A stretch of DNA of 64,000 bases, from NCBI GenBank assembly GCA_023957975.1, contig JAMLGM010000007.1:62001-126000 (forward strand), read 5' to 3'. The stretch's first letter is position 1, and each line of letters begins with the position of its first letter. Made by a program: the position numbers and the translations under genes. Below, piece by piece: positions 34,605 through 43,563 of the stretch. Source of the DNA: Microthrixaceae bacterium. GTDB lineage: Bacteria > Actinomycetota > Acidimicrobiia > Acidimicrobiales > Microtrichaceae. The notes beneath the pieces were generated by a model that saw only the letters and a program-made list of their open reading frames with translations, ran no database searches and had not been told where the DNA came from.

Positions 34605-35804
34605 TCAGCGAGCCACCCTGATCGGGTCGGGGTCGGTGATGACGCACCGCGTGCCGCTGTAGATGGTCGGCATGCACTTGTTGCAGTGGATGCACAGCGA
34701 TTCGTCGCGCCCCGCCTGCATCTTGTTGATCAGGTCGGGTTCGCGAAGCAGCGCCCGCCCCATCGCCACGAACTCGAAACCCTCGTCCATCGCATGGTGG
34801 ATCGTGTCGACCTTGTTGATGCCACCGAGCAGGATCAACGGCATCGTCAAACGGTCGCGGAACTGACGGGCCTCGGGAAGGAAGAACCCCTCCTCGAACG
34901 GGTACGTCGGAAAGATCCGCGGCCCGTAGACCTTGAGGCCCAGACCGACCATCTTCGGCTGCGCGTCCACGAACTCCTGCATCGGAACCGGGCCGCGGAA
35001 GAAATACATGCCGTTGAGCAGCGAGCTTCCGCCGGTGAGTTGAAGCGCATCGAGATGGCCGTCGTCCTGAAGTAGCTCGGCGATCTGAAGCGACTCGTTG
35101 ATCCAGAGGCCTTTGGCCACGCCGTCGACCATGTTGAGTTTGCCGGTGAGTGCAATTTCGGTGCCGACCTCGGCGCGGATGGCTTCGAGGATCTCCCGGG
35201 CGAGCCGGGCCCGGTTCTCGATCGAACCCCCATAGGCGTCGGTGCGTTTGTTGAGGTTGGGGCTGAAGAAGCTCGACACGAAGTAGTTGTGGCCCATGTG
35301 AACCTCGACCGAGTCGAATCCCGAATCGCGGGCGACCCTCGCGGCGTTCACGTAGTCGGCGATGATCCCGCGGATCTGTTCGACCGTCGCCGCCTTCACG
35401 ATGCCCATGGCGGGCGCCGCAAATCGCGTGGACGGCCCCAGGGTCTTCGTACCGTTCGACACCTGGTTCGCGACGTAGCCGGCGTGGCCGATCTGTGCCT
35501 GGGCCTTGGCCCCCTCGGCGTGAACCGCGTCGGTGAGACGCGTGAGGTCGGGCACGATCCCGTCGCTCATCACCATCGTGTCTCGGTGCACCCGGCCGCT
35601 CATCGACGTCGCGCAGTAGGCGACCGTCGTCATCGCGACGCCACCGGCAGCGACGTTGCGGTGGAACTCGATGAGTTCCTCCGACACCTTGCCGCGCGGC
35701 ATGACCCCCTCAAAGGTGGCCGCCTTGATGATGCGATTCCGAAGTGTCAGGTTCCCGAGGGTCGCGGGAGCGAAGGGGTCCGGCGTTGGGGTGTGATCGA
35801 CCAT
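34605..35804 (-). CDS. NADH:flavin oxidoreductase (old yellow enzyme, Fe-S 2,4-dienoyl-CoA reductase-like)
   Basis: 399 residues, an FMN TIM-barrel of the old-yellow-enzyme family. Motifs: LRNRIIKAATFEGVM (FMN), QAQIGHAGY, the active-site VHMGHNYFVSSFFSPNLNKR with YGGSIENR, and PLILLGGINK. The C-terminus has a Cys-rich Fe-S motif CIHCNKCMPTIYSGTRC, as in FadH/bile-acid-type members, but the large FAD/NAD domains that follow in those are lacking, so this is a shorter single-barrel form. Substrate unknown; it may reduce an enone or enoyl-CoA. ATG 35804; no close partner gene. Divergent from tyrS over 119 bp. Confidence 0.88.
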   Translation of the reverse strand: MVDHTPTPDPFAPATLGNLTLRNRIIKAATFEGVMPRGKVSEELIEFHRNVAAGGVAMTTVAYCATSMSGRVHRDTMVMSDGIVPDLTRLTDAVHAEGAKAQAQIGHAGYVANQVSNGTKTLGPSTRFAAPAMGIVKAATVEQIRGIIADYVNAARVARDSGFDSVEVHMGHNYFVSSFFSPNLNKRTDAYGGSIENRARLAREILEAIRAEVGTEIALTGKLNMVDGVAKGLWINESLQIAELLQDDGHLDALQLTGGSSLLNGMYFFRGPVPMQEFVDAQPKMVGLGLKVYGPRIFPTYPFEEGFFLPEARQFRDRLTMPLILLGGINKVDTIHHAMDEGFEFVAMGRALLREPDLINKMQAGRDESLCIHCNKCMPTIYSGTRCVITDPDPIRVAR

Positions 35805-35923
35805 GGCCGGAGCCTACAGGCGTCGCCCGTGCGGTTCTGTGCGAGACCGAACTGGGTCGGTGGCGGCGACCGGGGATCGGCTCACCGGGCTACGGCGACG
35901 CCGCCGGTATCCTGAAGGGCGCC

Positions 35924-37222
35924 ATGACGCAACGAAGTGCCGACCCCGCCACGCCAACCCCCGCCGAACCCGACCTCGACCCGCCCACGGCACACGATGC
36001 TGCGGTACCCGCCGAGTTCGTCGAAGCCGCCAACGAACTCAGCGTCGGCGTCGCCGAGGTGCTCCCCGCCGACGGCCTGGCCCCACGCCTGGCCCGCGCT
36101 GCGAGCGAGCGGCGTCCGTTGCGGGTCAAGCTGGGGATCGACCCGTCGGGAACCGAGTTGACCCTCGGCCACGCCGTCGTGTTGCGCAAGCTCCGCCAGT
36201 TCCAGGACCTGGGCCACACGGCGGTTCTGATCGTCGGCGACTTCACCGGTCGGGTCGGCGATCCGACGGGTCGCAGCGAGGTCCGCAAGGTGCAGTCCGA
36301 GGAGCAGGTGCGCGCCAACGCCGCGACCTATCTCGATCAGGTGAAGCGCATCCTTCGCGAGGATCGCCTCGAGGTGCGCTACAACTCCGAGTGGCTCGCC
36401 ACCATGGATTTCTCCGAGGTGTTGGGGTACACGTCGCTGATGACGGTCGCCCGCCTGCTCGAACGCGACGACTTCAACAAGCGTTACAAAGCTGGCCAGC
36501 CCATCTCGTTGATGGAGTTCATGTACCCGCTCATGCAGGGCCTCGACTCGATCTTCATCGACGCCGACATCGAACTCGGCGGCACCGATCAGACCTACAA
36601 CAACCTCGTCGGCCGCCAACTCCAGACGGCGATGAAGCGCCTGCCCCAGCTCGTGATTACGGTTCCGCTGCTGCGCGGCACCGACGGTGCCGACAAGATG
36701 GGAAAGTCGCTCGGCAACTACGTCGCGATCGGCGAGGCACCCTCGGAGCAGTACGGCAAGATCATGTCGATCTCCGACGACGTCACCCCGCACTACGCGG
36801 AGCTCACGACGAGCTGGAACCGGTCCGAACTCGAGGACTTCGCCCGGCTTCAGGCCGACGACCCCTATGCCGCCAAGCGCCGGGTCGCCGAGCGTGTCGT
36901 GGAGCTGTACTGGGGTGCTGACGCCGCCGCCAAAGCCGCCGAGGAGTTCACCAATCGATTCTCCAAAAAGCAGATCGACGCCGAGGCGCTTGCCGCCCAC
37001 GTCGTCGTGGCCGACGGCGACTCCGTCGGGTTGATCGCCCTCCTCGTCGCCGCCGGGCTTGCGACGTCGAACGGCGACGCGCGACGGACGCTGCAACAAG
37101 GCGGCATCAAACTCGACGGGGTGAAACTCGACCCCTCGTGCGAAACCCTGGAGGTCGCCGGCCTCGACGGTGCAGTGTTGCAGCGCGGCAAACGTCAGGC
37201 CGTCCGTCTGGCCCTCGACTGA
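35924..37222 (+). CDS. tyrS: tyrosyl-tRNA synthetase
   Basis: Class I synthetase that charges tRNA-Tyr. 432 residues. The HIGH-type motif is LTLGHAVVLRKLRQF, the KMSKS-type motif is DKMGKSLGNYVAI, and tyrosine-binding residues lie in GTDQTYNNLVGRQLQ. A C-terminal S4 RNA-binding domain (about 370-432, ARRTLQQGGIKLDGVKLD) completes it. The sequence type (GRSEVRKVQSEEQV; long insert) matches the TyrZ/TyrRS2 group. The first 45 residues are a Pro/Asp/Ala-rich extension that is not typical. ATG 35924. Confidence 0.95.
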   Translation: MTQRSADPATPTPAEPDLDPPTAHDAAVPAEFVEAANELSVGVAEVLPADGLAPRLARAASERRPLRVKLGIDPSGTELTLGHAVVLRKLRQFQDLGHTAVLIVGDFTGRVGDPTGRSEVRKVQSEEQVRANAATYLDQVKRILREDRLEVRYNSEWLATMDFSEVLGYTSLMTVARLLERDDFNKRYKAGQPISLMEFMYPLMQGLDSIFIDADIELGGTDQTYNNLVGRQLQTAMKRLPQLVITVPLLRGTDGADKMGKSLGNYVAIGEAPSEQYGKIMSISDDVTPHYAELTTSWNRSELEDFARLQADDPYAAKRRVAERVVELYWGADAAAKAAEEFTNRFSKKQIDAEALAAHVVVADGDSVGLIALLVAAGLATSNGDARRTLQQGGIKLDGVKLDPSCETLEVAGLDGAVLQRGKRQAVRLALD

Positions 37223-37343
37223 CCCCTCGCACCGCCGGACCCTCCCCCACAAGCGATGAACCCACCTCCGGGAATACCCCTGGGGGTTTAAGGGTTGCAT
37301 GAACGGACCGACCTCCGGTCCCGACCCGAAAGGCACTCACGAC

Positions 37344-37718
37344 ATGGCCACGATCGACCTGACCAAGGACAATTTCGAATCCACGGTGACCGGCGACGGC
37401 ACCGTGCTCGTCGACTGGTGGGCGTCGTGGTGCGGGCCGTGCCGCGCCTTTGCCCCCATCTACGGCGAGGCGTCCGAGCGCTACCCCGACATCACCTTCG
37501 CCAAGATCGACACCGAGGCTCAACAGGAACTCGCCGGAGCATTCGGCATCCAGTCGATTCCCACGATCATGGCGTTTCGCGACGGCATCTTGTTGTTCAG
37601 CCAGCCGGGGGCACTCCCCCAGGCCGCGCTCGAGGATCTGATCGGGCAGATCGAGGCCCTCGACATGGATGCGGTCCGCGCTGAAATCGCCGAGTCGACC
37701 GGCGCCGCCAGTTCCTGA
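37344..37718 (+). CDS. trxA: thioredoxin
   Basis: 124-residue thioredoxin with the redox motif WCGPC in DWWASWCGPCRAFAP and the cis-Pro region GIQSIPTIMAF. Reduces protein disulfides in the cytoplasm. ATG 37344 gives the usual start; an ATG at 37299 would add 15 residues and has a comparable upstream site. It follows tyrS by 121 bp and has a short hairpin-like ACCCCTGGGGGT in the gap; a C-terminal tail of about 17 residues is longer than usual. Confidence 0.95.
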   Translation: MATIDLTKDNFESTVTGDGTVLVDWWASWCGPCRAFAPIYGEASERYPDITFAKIDTEAQQELAGAFGIQSIPTIMAFRDGILLFSQPGALPQAALEDLIGQIEALDMDAVRAEIAESTGAASS

Positions 37719-37783
37719 CGAGCCCCGGCCTGCGACTCGGGCGCTGCGGCTCCCGACCGGCGCTGCGAGGTTCGCGAGCGGAC

Positions 37784-39538
37784 CTACGGATCGCAGGTGA
37801 TCCCCGCCGGGGGATCGCCGATCTGGAGTCCGATCACCTCATCGACGATCGCCGCAGCGCTGCTCCCGCCGCTGTCGCCGTCGACCGCGGCGACCGCGGT
37901 CGTGGCGCCCGCATCGCCACGACCCGCAGACGAAGTCGCAGCGCCTGCAGAACTCGCCGTCGTCGGGGTCGATCCCGCGCCCATCACTCCGGTCGGCACC
38001 GTCGTCGCCGGCGCATTCACCCCGGGCACGGTCAGGGTGCCAGCAAGCGTGAGGACCACACGCCCATCGGTCAGCGTGGAGTCGACTTCCAGGGTCGGCG
38101 TCGGCTGGATCTTCGAGGCCACCAGCAACGCCTCCTTTTCGTAGCCCTCGGCGTAGGTGATCGTCGTCTCGGTGACGGCCTCGCCGTCTGCGATGTTGCC
38201 GATACCGAAGTCGAGCTGCTCAAGCGCTCCCGCACCCTGCTTGGCGAGCCCGGGGGTGTCGGTGCCGTTCAACACATCGACGAGCACGTTCTCGGGCTTG
38301 ACCGCTGCGAGCGCAAGCTGCTCGGGGGTCTGCATCGGTGCGGCGCCGGTGAACACGTCGATCACCGGCTGGGACTTGCGCTCGTTCAGCTGTTCGACGA
38401 GCGCGTTTCCTTCGCGCACCGAATCGGTGGCGAGGCGGTGAATCGCCATGCTCGACGGGTCGAACTCGGAGAACCTGCCCATGAGGTCCATCATCTCGCG
38501 AAGGCCCATGTCGTCGTCGATGGTCAAGTAGTCGCGAGCCAGCGTCACCAGCACCTTGATGGAGCCGACGTTGTTGAGGCCGAGCGAGGAAACCTTCGAC
38601 AACGCCCGACGCAAGAACACCTGCTGGCGCGTGGCACGACCCAAATCCCCCGTGGGGTCGGCGATCCATTTCACACCGTTCGAATAATTCAGATAACGGG
38701 ATCGGGCGAACGCCAACGCCTGAGAGCCATCCAGGGTGTAGCACCCCTTCTTCTTGATATTCAGCCCGGACCGTTCGTCATAGACCGGGTGATCGAAGTA
38801 CATCCCGATGCCGCCCAGCGCGTCGACGAGGCCCTGGAAGCTCTCGAAGTTCACCTCGAGGTAGTGGTGCACCGGGATTCCGAGAGACTCATCGATCGCG
38901 TCGATAAGGCCCTGGGGGCCGTCACTGTAGGCGGAGTTGATGCGGCGATGCCCGCCCTTGCCGTCCGAGATCCACAGATCTCGGGGAATCGTCAGCATCT
39001 CCACGGCGCCGAGCTCCGGGTCGGCCCGCGCGATCAGGATCGTGTCGGCCCGCTGACCATCGGGGGTCTCCTTGGAACGCCCGCCGTCCACCTCGACGTC
39101 GAGGTCGCGGGTGTCGCTGCCCACGATCAGGAAATTCGTCGGCTCGAACGTTTCGCCGGCCGCCAGGTCGACATCGGCCCGCGAGATACCCCGGAACTGC
39201 AGGTACCCCCACGTGGCGGCGGCACCGGCGAGCAGCACCATCGCACAACCGACGACCAGCGCCCAGCGACCGAGGAGCCGGGCCCGCGTCGGGCGGCCGG
39301 GTGGCGGTTGCGACGGGCGTGACTGCGAGGCTCGCTGCTGCGGCGCCCGGGGCTGCGGCGCACGCTGCTGCGGCGCCCGGGGCTGCGACCCACGCTGTTG
39401 CGACGAGGATTGCCGACCGTCGCCGCGAACCATGCGCGCGGCACCCGACGGCGGACGCTGACCGCCCGAGGAACTCGCTGAATTGGATGGACGGCGCGAC
39501 GATCGGTTGTCGCCCCCACCTCGGGGTGTCTGCGGCAC
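37784..39538 (-). CDS. LytR-CpsA-Psr (LCP) family glycopolymer ligase
   Basis: About 584 residues from GTG 39538; an ATG at 39601 is the upstream limit. LCP proteins attach glycopolymers from lipid carriers to peptidoglycan. Residues 1-95 are a cytoplasmic Gln/Arg/Pro-rich tail with a repeated QPRAPQQRA pattern. One membrane helix follows (WALVVGCAMVLLAGAAATWG). The LCP domain starts around FLIVGSDTRDLD, and includes DTILIARADPELGAVEMLTIPRD, NSAYSDGPQGLIDAI and ALAFARSRYLNYSNG with the catalytic Arg residues. A LytR_C domain (about 420-500, ENVLVDVLNGTDTPGLAKQG) and an Ala/Thr/Ser-rich tail complete the outer part. Convergent with trxA. Confidence 0.9.
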   Translation of the reverse strand: MPQTPRGGGDNRSSRRPSNSASSSGGQRPPSGAARMVRGDGRQSSSQQRGSQPRAPQQRAPQPRAPQQRASQSRPSQPPPGRPTRARLLGRWALVVGCAMVLLAGAAATWGYLQFRGISRADVDLAAGETFEPTNFLIVGSDTRDLDVEVDGGRSKETPDGQRADTILIARADPELGAVEMLTIPRDLWISDGKGGHRRINSAYSDGPQGLIDAIDESLGIPVHHYLEVNFESFQGLVDALGGIGMYFDHPVYDERSGLNIKKKGCYTLDGSQALAFARSRYLNYSNGVKWIADPTGDLGRATRQQVFLRRALSKVSSLGLNNVGSIKVLVTLARDYLTIDDDMGLREMMDLMGRFSEFDPSSMAIHRLATDSVREGNALVEQLNERKSQPVIDVFTGAAPMQTPEQLALAAVKPENVLVDVLNGTDTPGLAKQGAGALEQLDFGIGNIADGEAVTETTITYAEGYEKEALLVASKIQPTPTLEVDSTLTDGRVVLTLAGTLTVPGVNAPATTVPTGVMGAGSTPTTASSAGAATSSAGRGDAGATTAVAAVDGDSGGSSAAAIVDEVIGLQIGDPPAGITCDP

Positions 39539-39637
39539 GGCGTCGAGCGTAATCGTTTCGCAACACGGCCCCCGGTCACCCACCGAACCTAAGGGCCACA
39601 TGGGTCCGGGTTGCCCGACAACGGTTGCGCCAGAGCG

Positions 39638-40888
39638 CTAATTCTTCGGTGCAGCCGGCTTCGGTTCGCGAGGAAGGCCCAGCACCCGTTCACCCACAAT
39701 GTTGCGCTGGATCTGACTCGATCCGCCCCAGATCGTTTCGGAACGGCTGAAGAAATAGGTGCTCATCATCGGCGACACCGGATAGTGATCGCGCTTTTCG
39801 AGTCGTCCCTGCCCCGGCCAGGAGCCGTCCTCGGGACCGGCGTCGATCAGCATCGATCCGGCCCCGAAAATCGCGAGCGCCAGTTGCATTGCATCCTGGT
39901 GCATCTCCGACCAGAACAACTTGTTCGTCGCCCCGAGCGCGGCGGTGCCCGCATCGCGCTTGCCGGTGAGCGCGGCGGTCAGGTTCCGCAGACCGTTGAT
40001 CCGCAGAATCTGGATCTTCGAGTAGTACTTCGCGAGCCCCTGACGAACGAACGGGTCGTCGATCTTGCCGTTCGCTTTGGCGGCCGCCACCATCCGGCGG
40101 TGCTCCTCCTCGAAACGGCGGTGCCCGGTCGTCGCCGACATGCCGCGTTCAAAGGTCAGCGTGTCGTTGGCGACCTTCCAGCCGTTGTTGAGTTCGCCGA
40201 CGACATTGTCCTTCGGACAACGGGCGTTTTCGAAGAACACCTCGTTGAACTCGGCCGTGCCGTCGGGCTGGATGATCGGGCGGACCTCGATGCCGGGCTG
40301 ATCCATCGGCACCAGCAGATACGAGATTCCCGCCTGGATCTTCGGAGCGTCGGGGTCGGTGCGGGCCAACACGAAGCAGTAGTCGGCGAATTGCGCCTGG
40401 GTGGTCCACACCTTCTGGCCGTTGATCACCCATTCGTCACCGTCGAGCACCGCGGAGGTCTTGAGCGACGCGAGGTCCGAGCCCGAGTTCGGCTCCGAGA
40501 AGCCCTGACACCATCGCATCGTGCCGTTGAGGATGCGCGGCAGGAAGTACTTCTTTTGTTCCTCGGTGCCGTTCATGAGAATCGTCGGACCAACCAGCGT
40601 GTCGCCGAAGAAGTCGGCCCGCATGGGAGCCTTCGCCCGAGCGAACTCCTCGCTCAGCACCACGCCCTGGATGGTCGTGAGCCCCTTACCCCCGTACTCG
40701 GTCGGCCACGTCGCACAGATCCACCCACCGTCGAACAGCTTCGTGGTCCATTCGTCGTTGAACCGGCGCTTTTCCTCGGGGGTCATTTCGAACCCCTCGT
40801 CGAACCAACCCTGGGGAAGGTTCTCTTCCAACCAGGTGCGAATCTCGACGCGGAACGTTTCGGCTTCGGGTGGGTAGGTCAGATCCAT
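39638..40888 (-). CDS. acyl-CoA dehydrogenase
   Basis: 416-residue FAD enzyme that oxidises an acyl-CoA to the enoyl-CoA, passing electrons to ETF. Motifs: CQGFSEPNSGSDLASLKT and the FAD/substrate loop WVINGQKVWTTQAQ; C-terminal SETIWGGSSQIQRNIVGERVLGLP. The usual catalytic Glu position cannot be fixed by eye; this subtype (FadE17/steroid-type) often uses other positions. ATG 40888 gives MDLTYPPEAETFRVEIRTWL. A palindromic site lies 12 bp upstream. Divergent from the FrhB-like gene; etfA and etfB lie about 5 kb away. Confidence 0.9.
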   Translation of the reverse strand: MDLTYPPEAETFRVEIRTWLEENLPQGWFDEGFEMTPEEKRRFNDEWTTKLFDGGWICATWPTEYGGKGLTTIQGVVLSEEFARAKAPMRADFFGDTLVGPTILMNGTEEQKKYFLPRILNGTMRWCQGFSEPNSGSDLASLKTSAVLDGDEWVINGQKVWTTQAQFADYCFVLARTDPDAPKIQAGISYLLVPMDQPGIEVRPIIQPDGTAEFNEVFFENARCPKDNVVGELNNGWKVANDTLTFERGMSATTGHRRFEEEHRRMVAAAKANGKIDDPFVRQGLAKYYSKIQILRINGLRNLTAALTGKRDAGTAALGATNKLFWSEMHQDAMQLALAIFGAGSMLIDAGPEDGSWPGQGRLEKRDHYPVSPMMSTYFFSRSETIWGGSSQIQRNIVGERVLGLPREPKPAAPKN

Positions 40889-40899
40889 GTCGACATTCT

Positions 40900-40913
40900 T
40901 GACCGACCGGTCA
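40900..40913. promoter_or_regulatory. palindromic operator upstream of the acyl-CoA dehydrogenase gene
   Basis: TGACCG-AC-CGGTCA, a perfect inverted repeat with 6-bp arms, 12 bp before the acyl-CoA dehydrogenase start. The form resembles TetR-family operators that control acyl-CoA metabolism genes. It would lie in the 5' leader or overlap the -10 region. No regulator gene is next to it. Confidence 0.5.
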
Positions 40914-41025
40914 GCTTTCGCCACCCGACCCGCTGGCGCGACCTCCGCGCCGCACCGGCGCCCGTCAGCTGACAGAGACGATAAGGATGGGACGATCCAG
41001 GCGTCACACAACTAAGGTCAACACC

Positions 41026-42207
41026 ATGTCAATTGTGATCGAGACCCCTCCGGCTCCGGCCAAGAAGGAACGCTGGACCAACCAGTGGCTCGAACTCAAA
41101 GCCGAGGTCATCGACACCGGTCTGTGCACGGGATGCGCCGGATGCGTCATCGCATGCCCCCACGACGTCATCGGGTACAACCACGAGGCCGGCGGCTACC
41201 GCCCGTTCCACCTCGAGGAGGAACTCGGGCCGGACGACTGCGTGCACGGCCAGAAGGGTTGCACGAGCTGCACCCGTGCGTGCCCCAGATTCCGCACCTG
41301 GGAGGAAGGGGCCAACGAGCACCTGTTCGCTCGCGGCCGCACCGAGGACGAACTCGCCGGCATCTACCAGGACATCTTGTTGACCCGAGCCTCCGACGAC
41401 ATGGTCCACAAGATGGGCCAGGACGGTGGGCTCGTCTCCGCGATTCTGTTGTGGGCCATCGAAAACGACTACGTCGACGCGGCGCTCGTCAGCTACTTCG
41501 AGAACCGCGACCAGTCGACGTGGAAGGCCGTCCCCGGTGTGGCGACGACACGCGAGGACATCATGGACGCGGCCGGAAGCCGCTACACCTACTCGGCCAA
41601 CACCCTCGCGTTCGACGAGGCCCGGGACAAGGGATACACCCGCCTCGCGCAGGTGGGCATGAGCTGTCAGAGCTCGGTCGCCCCGACGATGTGGCAGCGC
41701 AAGATCGGCAAGGTGTCCAAGCCGTTCCTGTTCAACATCGGGCTGCTCTGCTCCAAGACCTTCGACGATTCGATCTTCGAGGAACTCTTCTGGGCGAAGT
41801 ACGCCATCGAGAAGTCCGAGATCGTCAAGATGAACATCAAGGGCGTGTTCCAGATCTGGATGCGCGACGGCGCGTACCACGAGATCAACCTCAAGGAATG
41901 CCACGCCTGGACCCGCGAGGGCTGCAACCACTGCCCAGATTTCGCTGCCGAGCACGCCGACATCTCCACCGGCGGCATCGGCAAGGACAACGACTGGACC
42001 CTCACGATCGTGCGCACCGACCTCGGGCGAGAGATCATCGAACGGATGATCGCGGATGGCTCCATCATCGCCCGCCCGGGCGACAGCGATCCGGGGGCGA
42101 TCAAACTCATGCGCACCCTCGCAGCGAAGTCACGCGAACGCTGGCCCACCACCGCCGAGGCGGAGGTGCGAGTCGGGCTCCCCGAACCCAGACGCAAGGG
42201 CGCCTGA
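41026..42207 (+). CDS. FrhB-type F420/Fe-S/flavin oxidoreductase
   Basis: 393 residues. The N-terminus has two [4Fe-4S] ferredoxin motifs (CTGCAGCVIACP and later CTSCTRACPRF), followed by an FrhB-like domain with conserved Cys (AQVGMSCQSSVAP, GLLCSKTFDDSIFEEL, GCNHCPDFAAEHADIS). FrhB proteins bind FAD and often use F420H2; actinobacteria have F420, so an F420-linked or ferredoxin-linked reductase is likely. ATG 41026 has AAGG upstream. Divergent from the acyl-CoA dehydrogenase. Substrate unknown. Confidence 0.88.
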   Translation: MSIVIETPPAPAKKERWTNQWLELKAEVIDTGLCTGCAGCVIACPHDVIGYNHEAGGYRPFHLEEELGPDDCVHGQKGCTSCTRACPRFRTWEEGANEHLFARGRTEDELAGIYQDILLTRASDDMVHKMGQDGGLVSAILLWAIENDYVDAALVSYFENRDQSTWKAVPGVATTREDIMDAAGSRYTYSANTLAFDEARDKGYTRLAQVGMSCQSSVAPTMWQRKIGKVSKPFLFNIGLLCSKTFDDSIFEELFWAKYAIEKSEIVKMNIKGVFQIWMRDGAYHEINLKECHAWTREGCNHCPDFAAEHADISTGGIGKDNDWTLTIVRTDLGREIIERMIADGSIIARPGDSDPGAIKLMRTLAAKSRERWPTTAEAEVRVGLPEPRRKGA

Positions 42208-42241
42208 CGCCTCCGTCGCCCGCACGTTTCGCAGCTCGAAG

Positions 42242-42277
42242 GTTTCGTGGGTGACACTGCCGCGTCACCCACGAAAC
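42242..42277. terminator. hairpin between convergent frhB-like and lipoprotein genes
   Basis: Perfect 14-bp arms GTTTCGTGGGTGAC and GTCACCCACGAAAC around an 8-base loop ACTGCCGC, 34 bp after the FrhB-like stop and 16 bp before the lipoprotein stop. It suits both strands as a shared terminator, though no T run is present. Its right arm runs into the IS630 end-like sequence. Confidence 0.7.
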
Positions 42278-42296
42278 GTCGGCTGCTACAGCACTA
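42274..42296. repeat. relic of an IS630 right terminal repeat
   Basis: AAACGTCGGCTGCTACAGCACTA matches the right end of the IS630 element at 16302-16324 in 21 of 23 positions, both differences being transitions, and ends with the same TA. In addition 42258-42267 (TGCCGCGTCA) equals the left end of the element at 15104-15113. Only about 40 bp are left, with no transposase. The TA forms part of the stop codon (TAG) of the lipoprotein gene. Confidence 0.7.
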
Positions 42297-42713
42297 CTTC
42301 GCTTCCGCGTCCTCGTCCGCAGCGGTGGTGGTGGTGACCCGAGGCCCGGCCTTGCCGGCGTCCTCGCACGCATCGAGGGCCTTCGTCAGCGCCGCAGGCG
42401 CCTTGGGCGGATCATCGCCATCGCTCATTCGGGAAAGCTCCCGTTCGTAGTCCTTCATGTCGTCCCACTTGAGGTTGAAGGTGTTCACCATCTCGTCGTA
42501 GATGCACTCACACGTCGCCTGATCGGCGATTGCGATCGTGGTGGTCGTCCCGTTGCCGGCACGGACCTCATGGGTGCAGCTCGCTACGAAATGGGCTTTG
42601 GCCTCGGGGCCCCATTCGGTGGCATCCGGCGGGCGATAGCAGCCGGCGACGGTGGCCCCTGCAAGGACGACCATGGCGAGACGTGTGAAACGAGTGCGAT
42701 GGGAACGCGACAC
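42294..42713 (-). CDS. small lipoprotein, function unknown
   Basis: 139 residues from GTG 42713, which has GGAG about 8 nt upstream. Signal peptide with lipobox VLAGATVAGC, acceptor Cys25. The mature part contains three or four Cys (FVASCTHEV, ATCECIYDEM, LDACEDAG) that may form disulfides, and a Thr/Ala tail. I recognise no domain; the pattern of a secreted CxC segment and a helical MKDYERELSRMSD resembles short actinobacterial secreted proteins of unknown role. Its stop codon is inside an IS630 end relic, which may have changed the original C-terminus. Confidence 0.8.
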   Translation of the reverse strand: MSRSHRTRFTRLAMVVLAGATVAGCYRPPDATEWGPEAKAHFVASCTHEVRAGNGTTTTIAIADQATCECIYDEMVNTFNLKWDDMKDYERELSRMSDGDDPPKAPAALTKALDACEDAGKAGPRVTTTTAADEDAEAK

Positions 42714-42863
42714 TGAGATTCTCCGTGCGTTGAATGACTCGCCAACGCTACTCGCCGCTGCGTCCCGAGTCCGAAACGCGCCGCGGCCGAAGCGTCGGGA
42801 GTTCGGCTCCACCGCCAACGCCGCGGACCGGGGGCGGCGATCACCCCAACTAACGTGACGGCA

Positions 42864-43541
42864 ATGGCAACGGCCAAACGCACCTCTGCTCGTTCGAACA
42901 CCCGTCACTCGAGCCCTCAGCCGACGACCGTCCTGCTCGTCCGACACGGTCAAACGACGACGACCGGATCGGTGCTGCCGGGGCGCTCGCCGGGGCTCCA
43001 CCTCACCGAACACGGCCGCGCCCAGGCGCAACACGCGGCGCAGCGTCTCGCAACGGCGGGGCCCATCGCCGCGGTCTATGCCTCCCCGCTCGAACGCACC
43101 CGCGAAACCGCGGCACCGATCGCCAAGGCCCTCGGTCTGCGGGTCCGCACCGCCAAGGGGCTGCTCGAGTGCGAGTTCGGCGACTGGACCGGCCGCAAGC
43201 TCGACGAGCTCCGCAAGCTCCCCGAATGGAGCGCGGTGCAGTCGGCGCCGTCGACCTTCCGATTCCCGAGCGGCGAGTCGTTCATCGAGATGCAGACCCG
43301 CATCTGCAACGAAATCGCATCGCTCGTCGCTCGCCATCCGGGAGAGCGGATCGTGTGCGTCTCACATGCCGACCCCATCAAAGCGGTCGTCGCCCAGGCG
43401 CAGGGCATCCATCTCGACTTGTTCCAGCGCATCGTCATCTCCCCGTGCTCCATCACCCCGATCCTCTACGGCGCCGGCGTCCCGGTCGTGTTGTCGGTGA
43501 ACTCCACCGGCGACGACCTCTCGGCCCTCGCCCCGTCCTGA
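42864..43541 (+). CDS. histidine phosphatase family protein (MSMEG_4193 type)
   Basis: 225 residues of the phosphoglycerate-mutase-like histidine phosphatase superfamily. Catalytic His in VLLVRHGQTTTTG (RHG), Arg in YASPLERTRETA, and second His in VCVSHADPIKAVV. It is the first of three adjacent genes, followed by DUF3090 and SCO1664-family genes, a conserved actinobacterial trio (in mycobacteria Rv2135c-Rv2133c). A phosphomutase or phosphatase role is inferred from family; substrate unknown. ATG 42864 chosen; a GTG at 42855 would add three residues. Confidence 0.92.
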   Translation: MATAKRTSARSNTRHSSPQPTTVLLVRHGQTTTTGSVLPGRSPGLHLTEHGRAQAQHAAQRLATAGPIAAVYASPLERTRETAAPIAKALGLRVRTAKGLLECEFGDWTGRKLDELRKLPEWSAVQSAPSTFRFPSGESFIEMQTRICNEIASLVARHPGERIVCVSHADPIKAVVAQAQGIHLDLFQRIVISPCSITPILYGAGVPVVLSVNSTGDDLSALAPS

Positions 43542-43563
43542 CCCCGCACCGCTTGGCACCATC

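Noticed and set aside
37250..37300. Strong terminator between tyrS and trxA
   Set aside because: ACCCCTGGGGGT is a short stem with little pairing and a weak T run; it could equally be part of the trxA leader.
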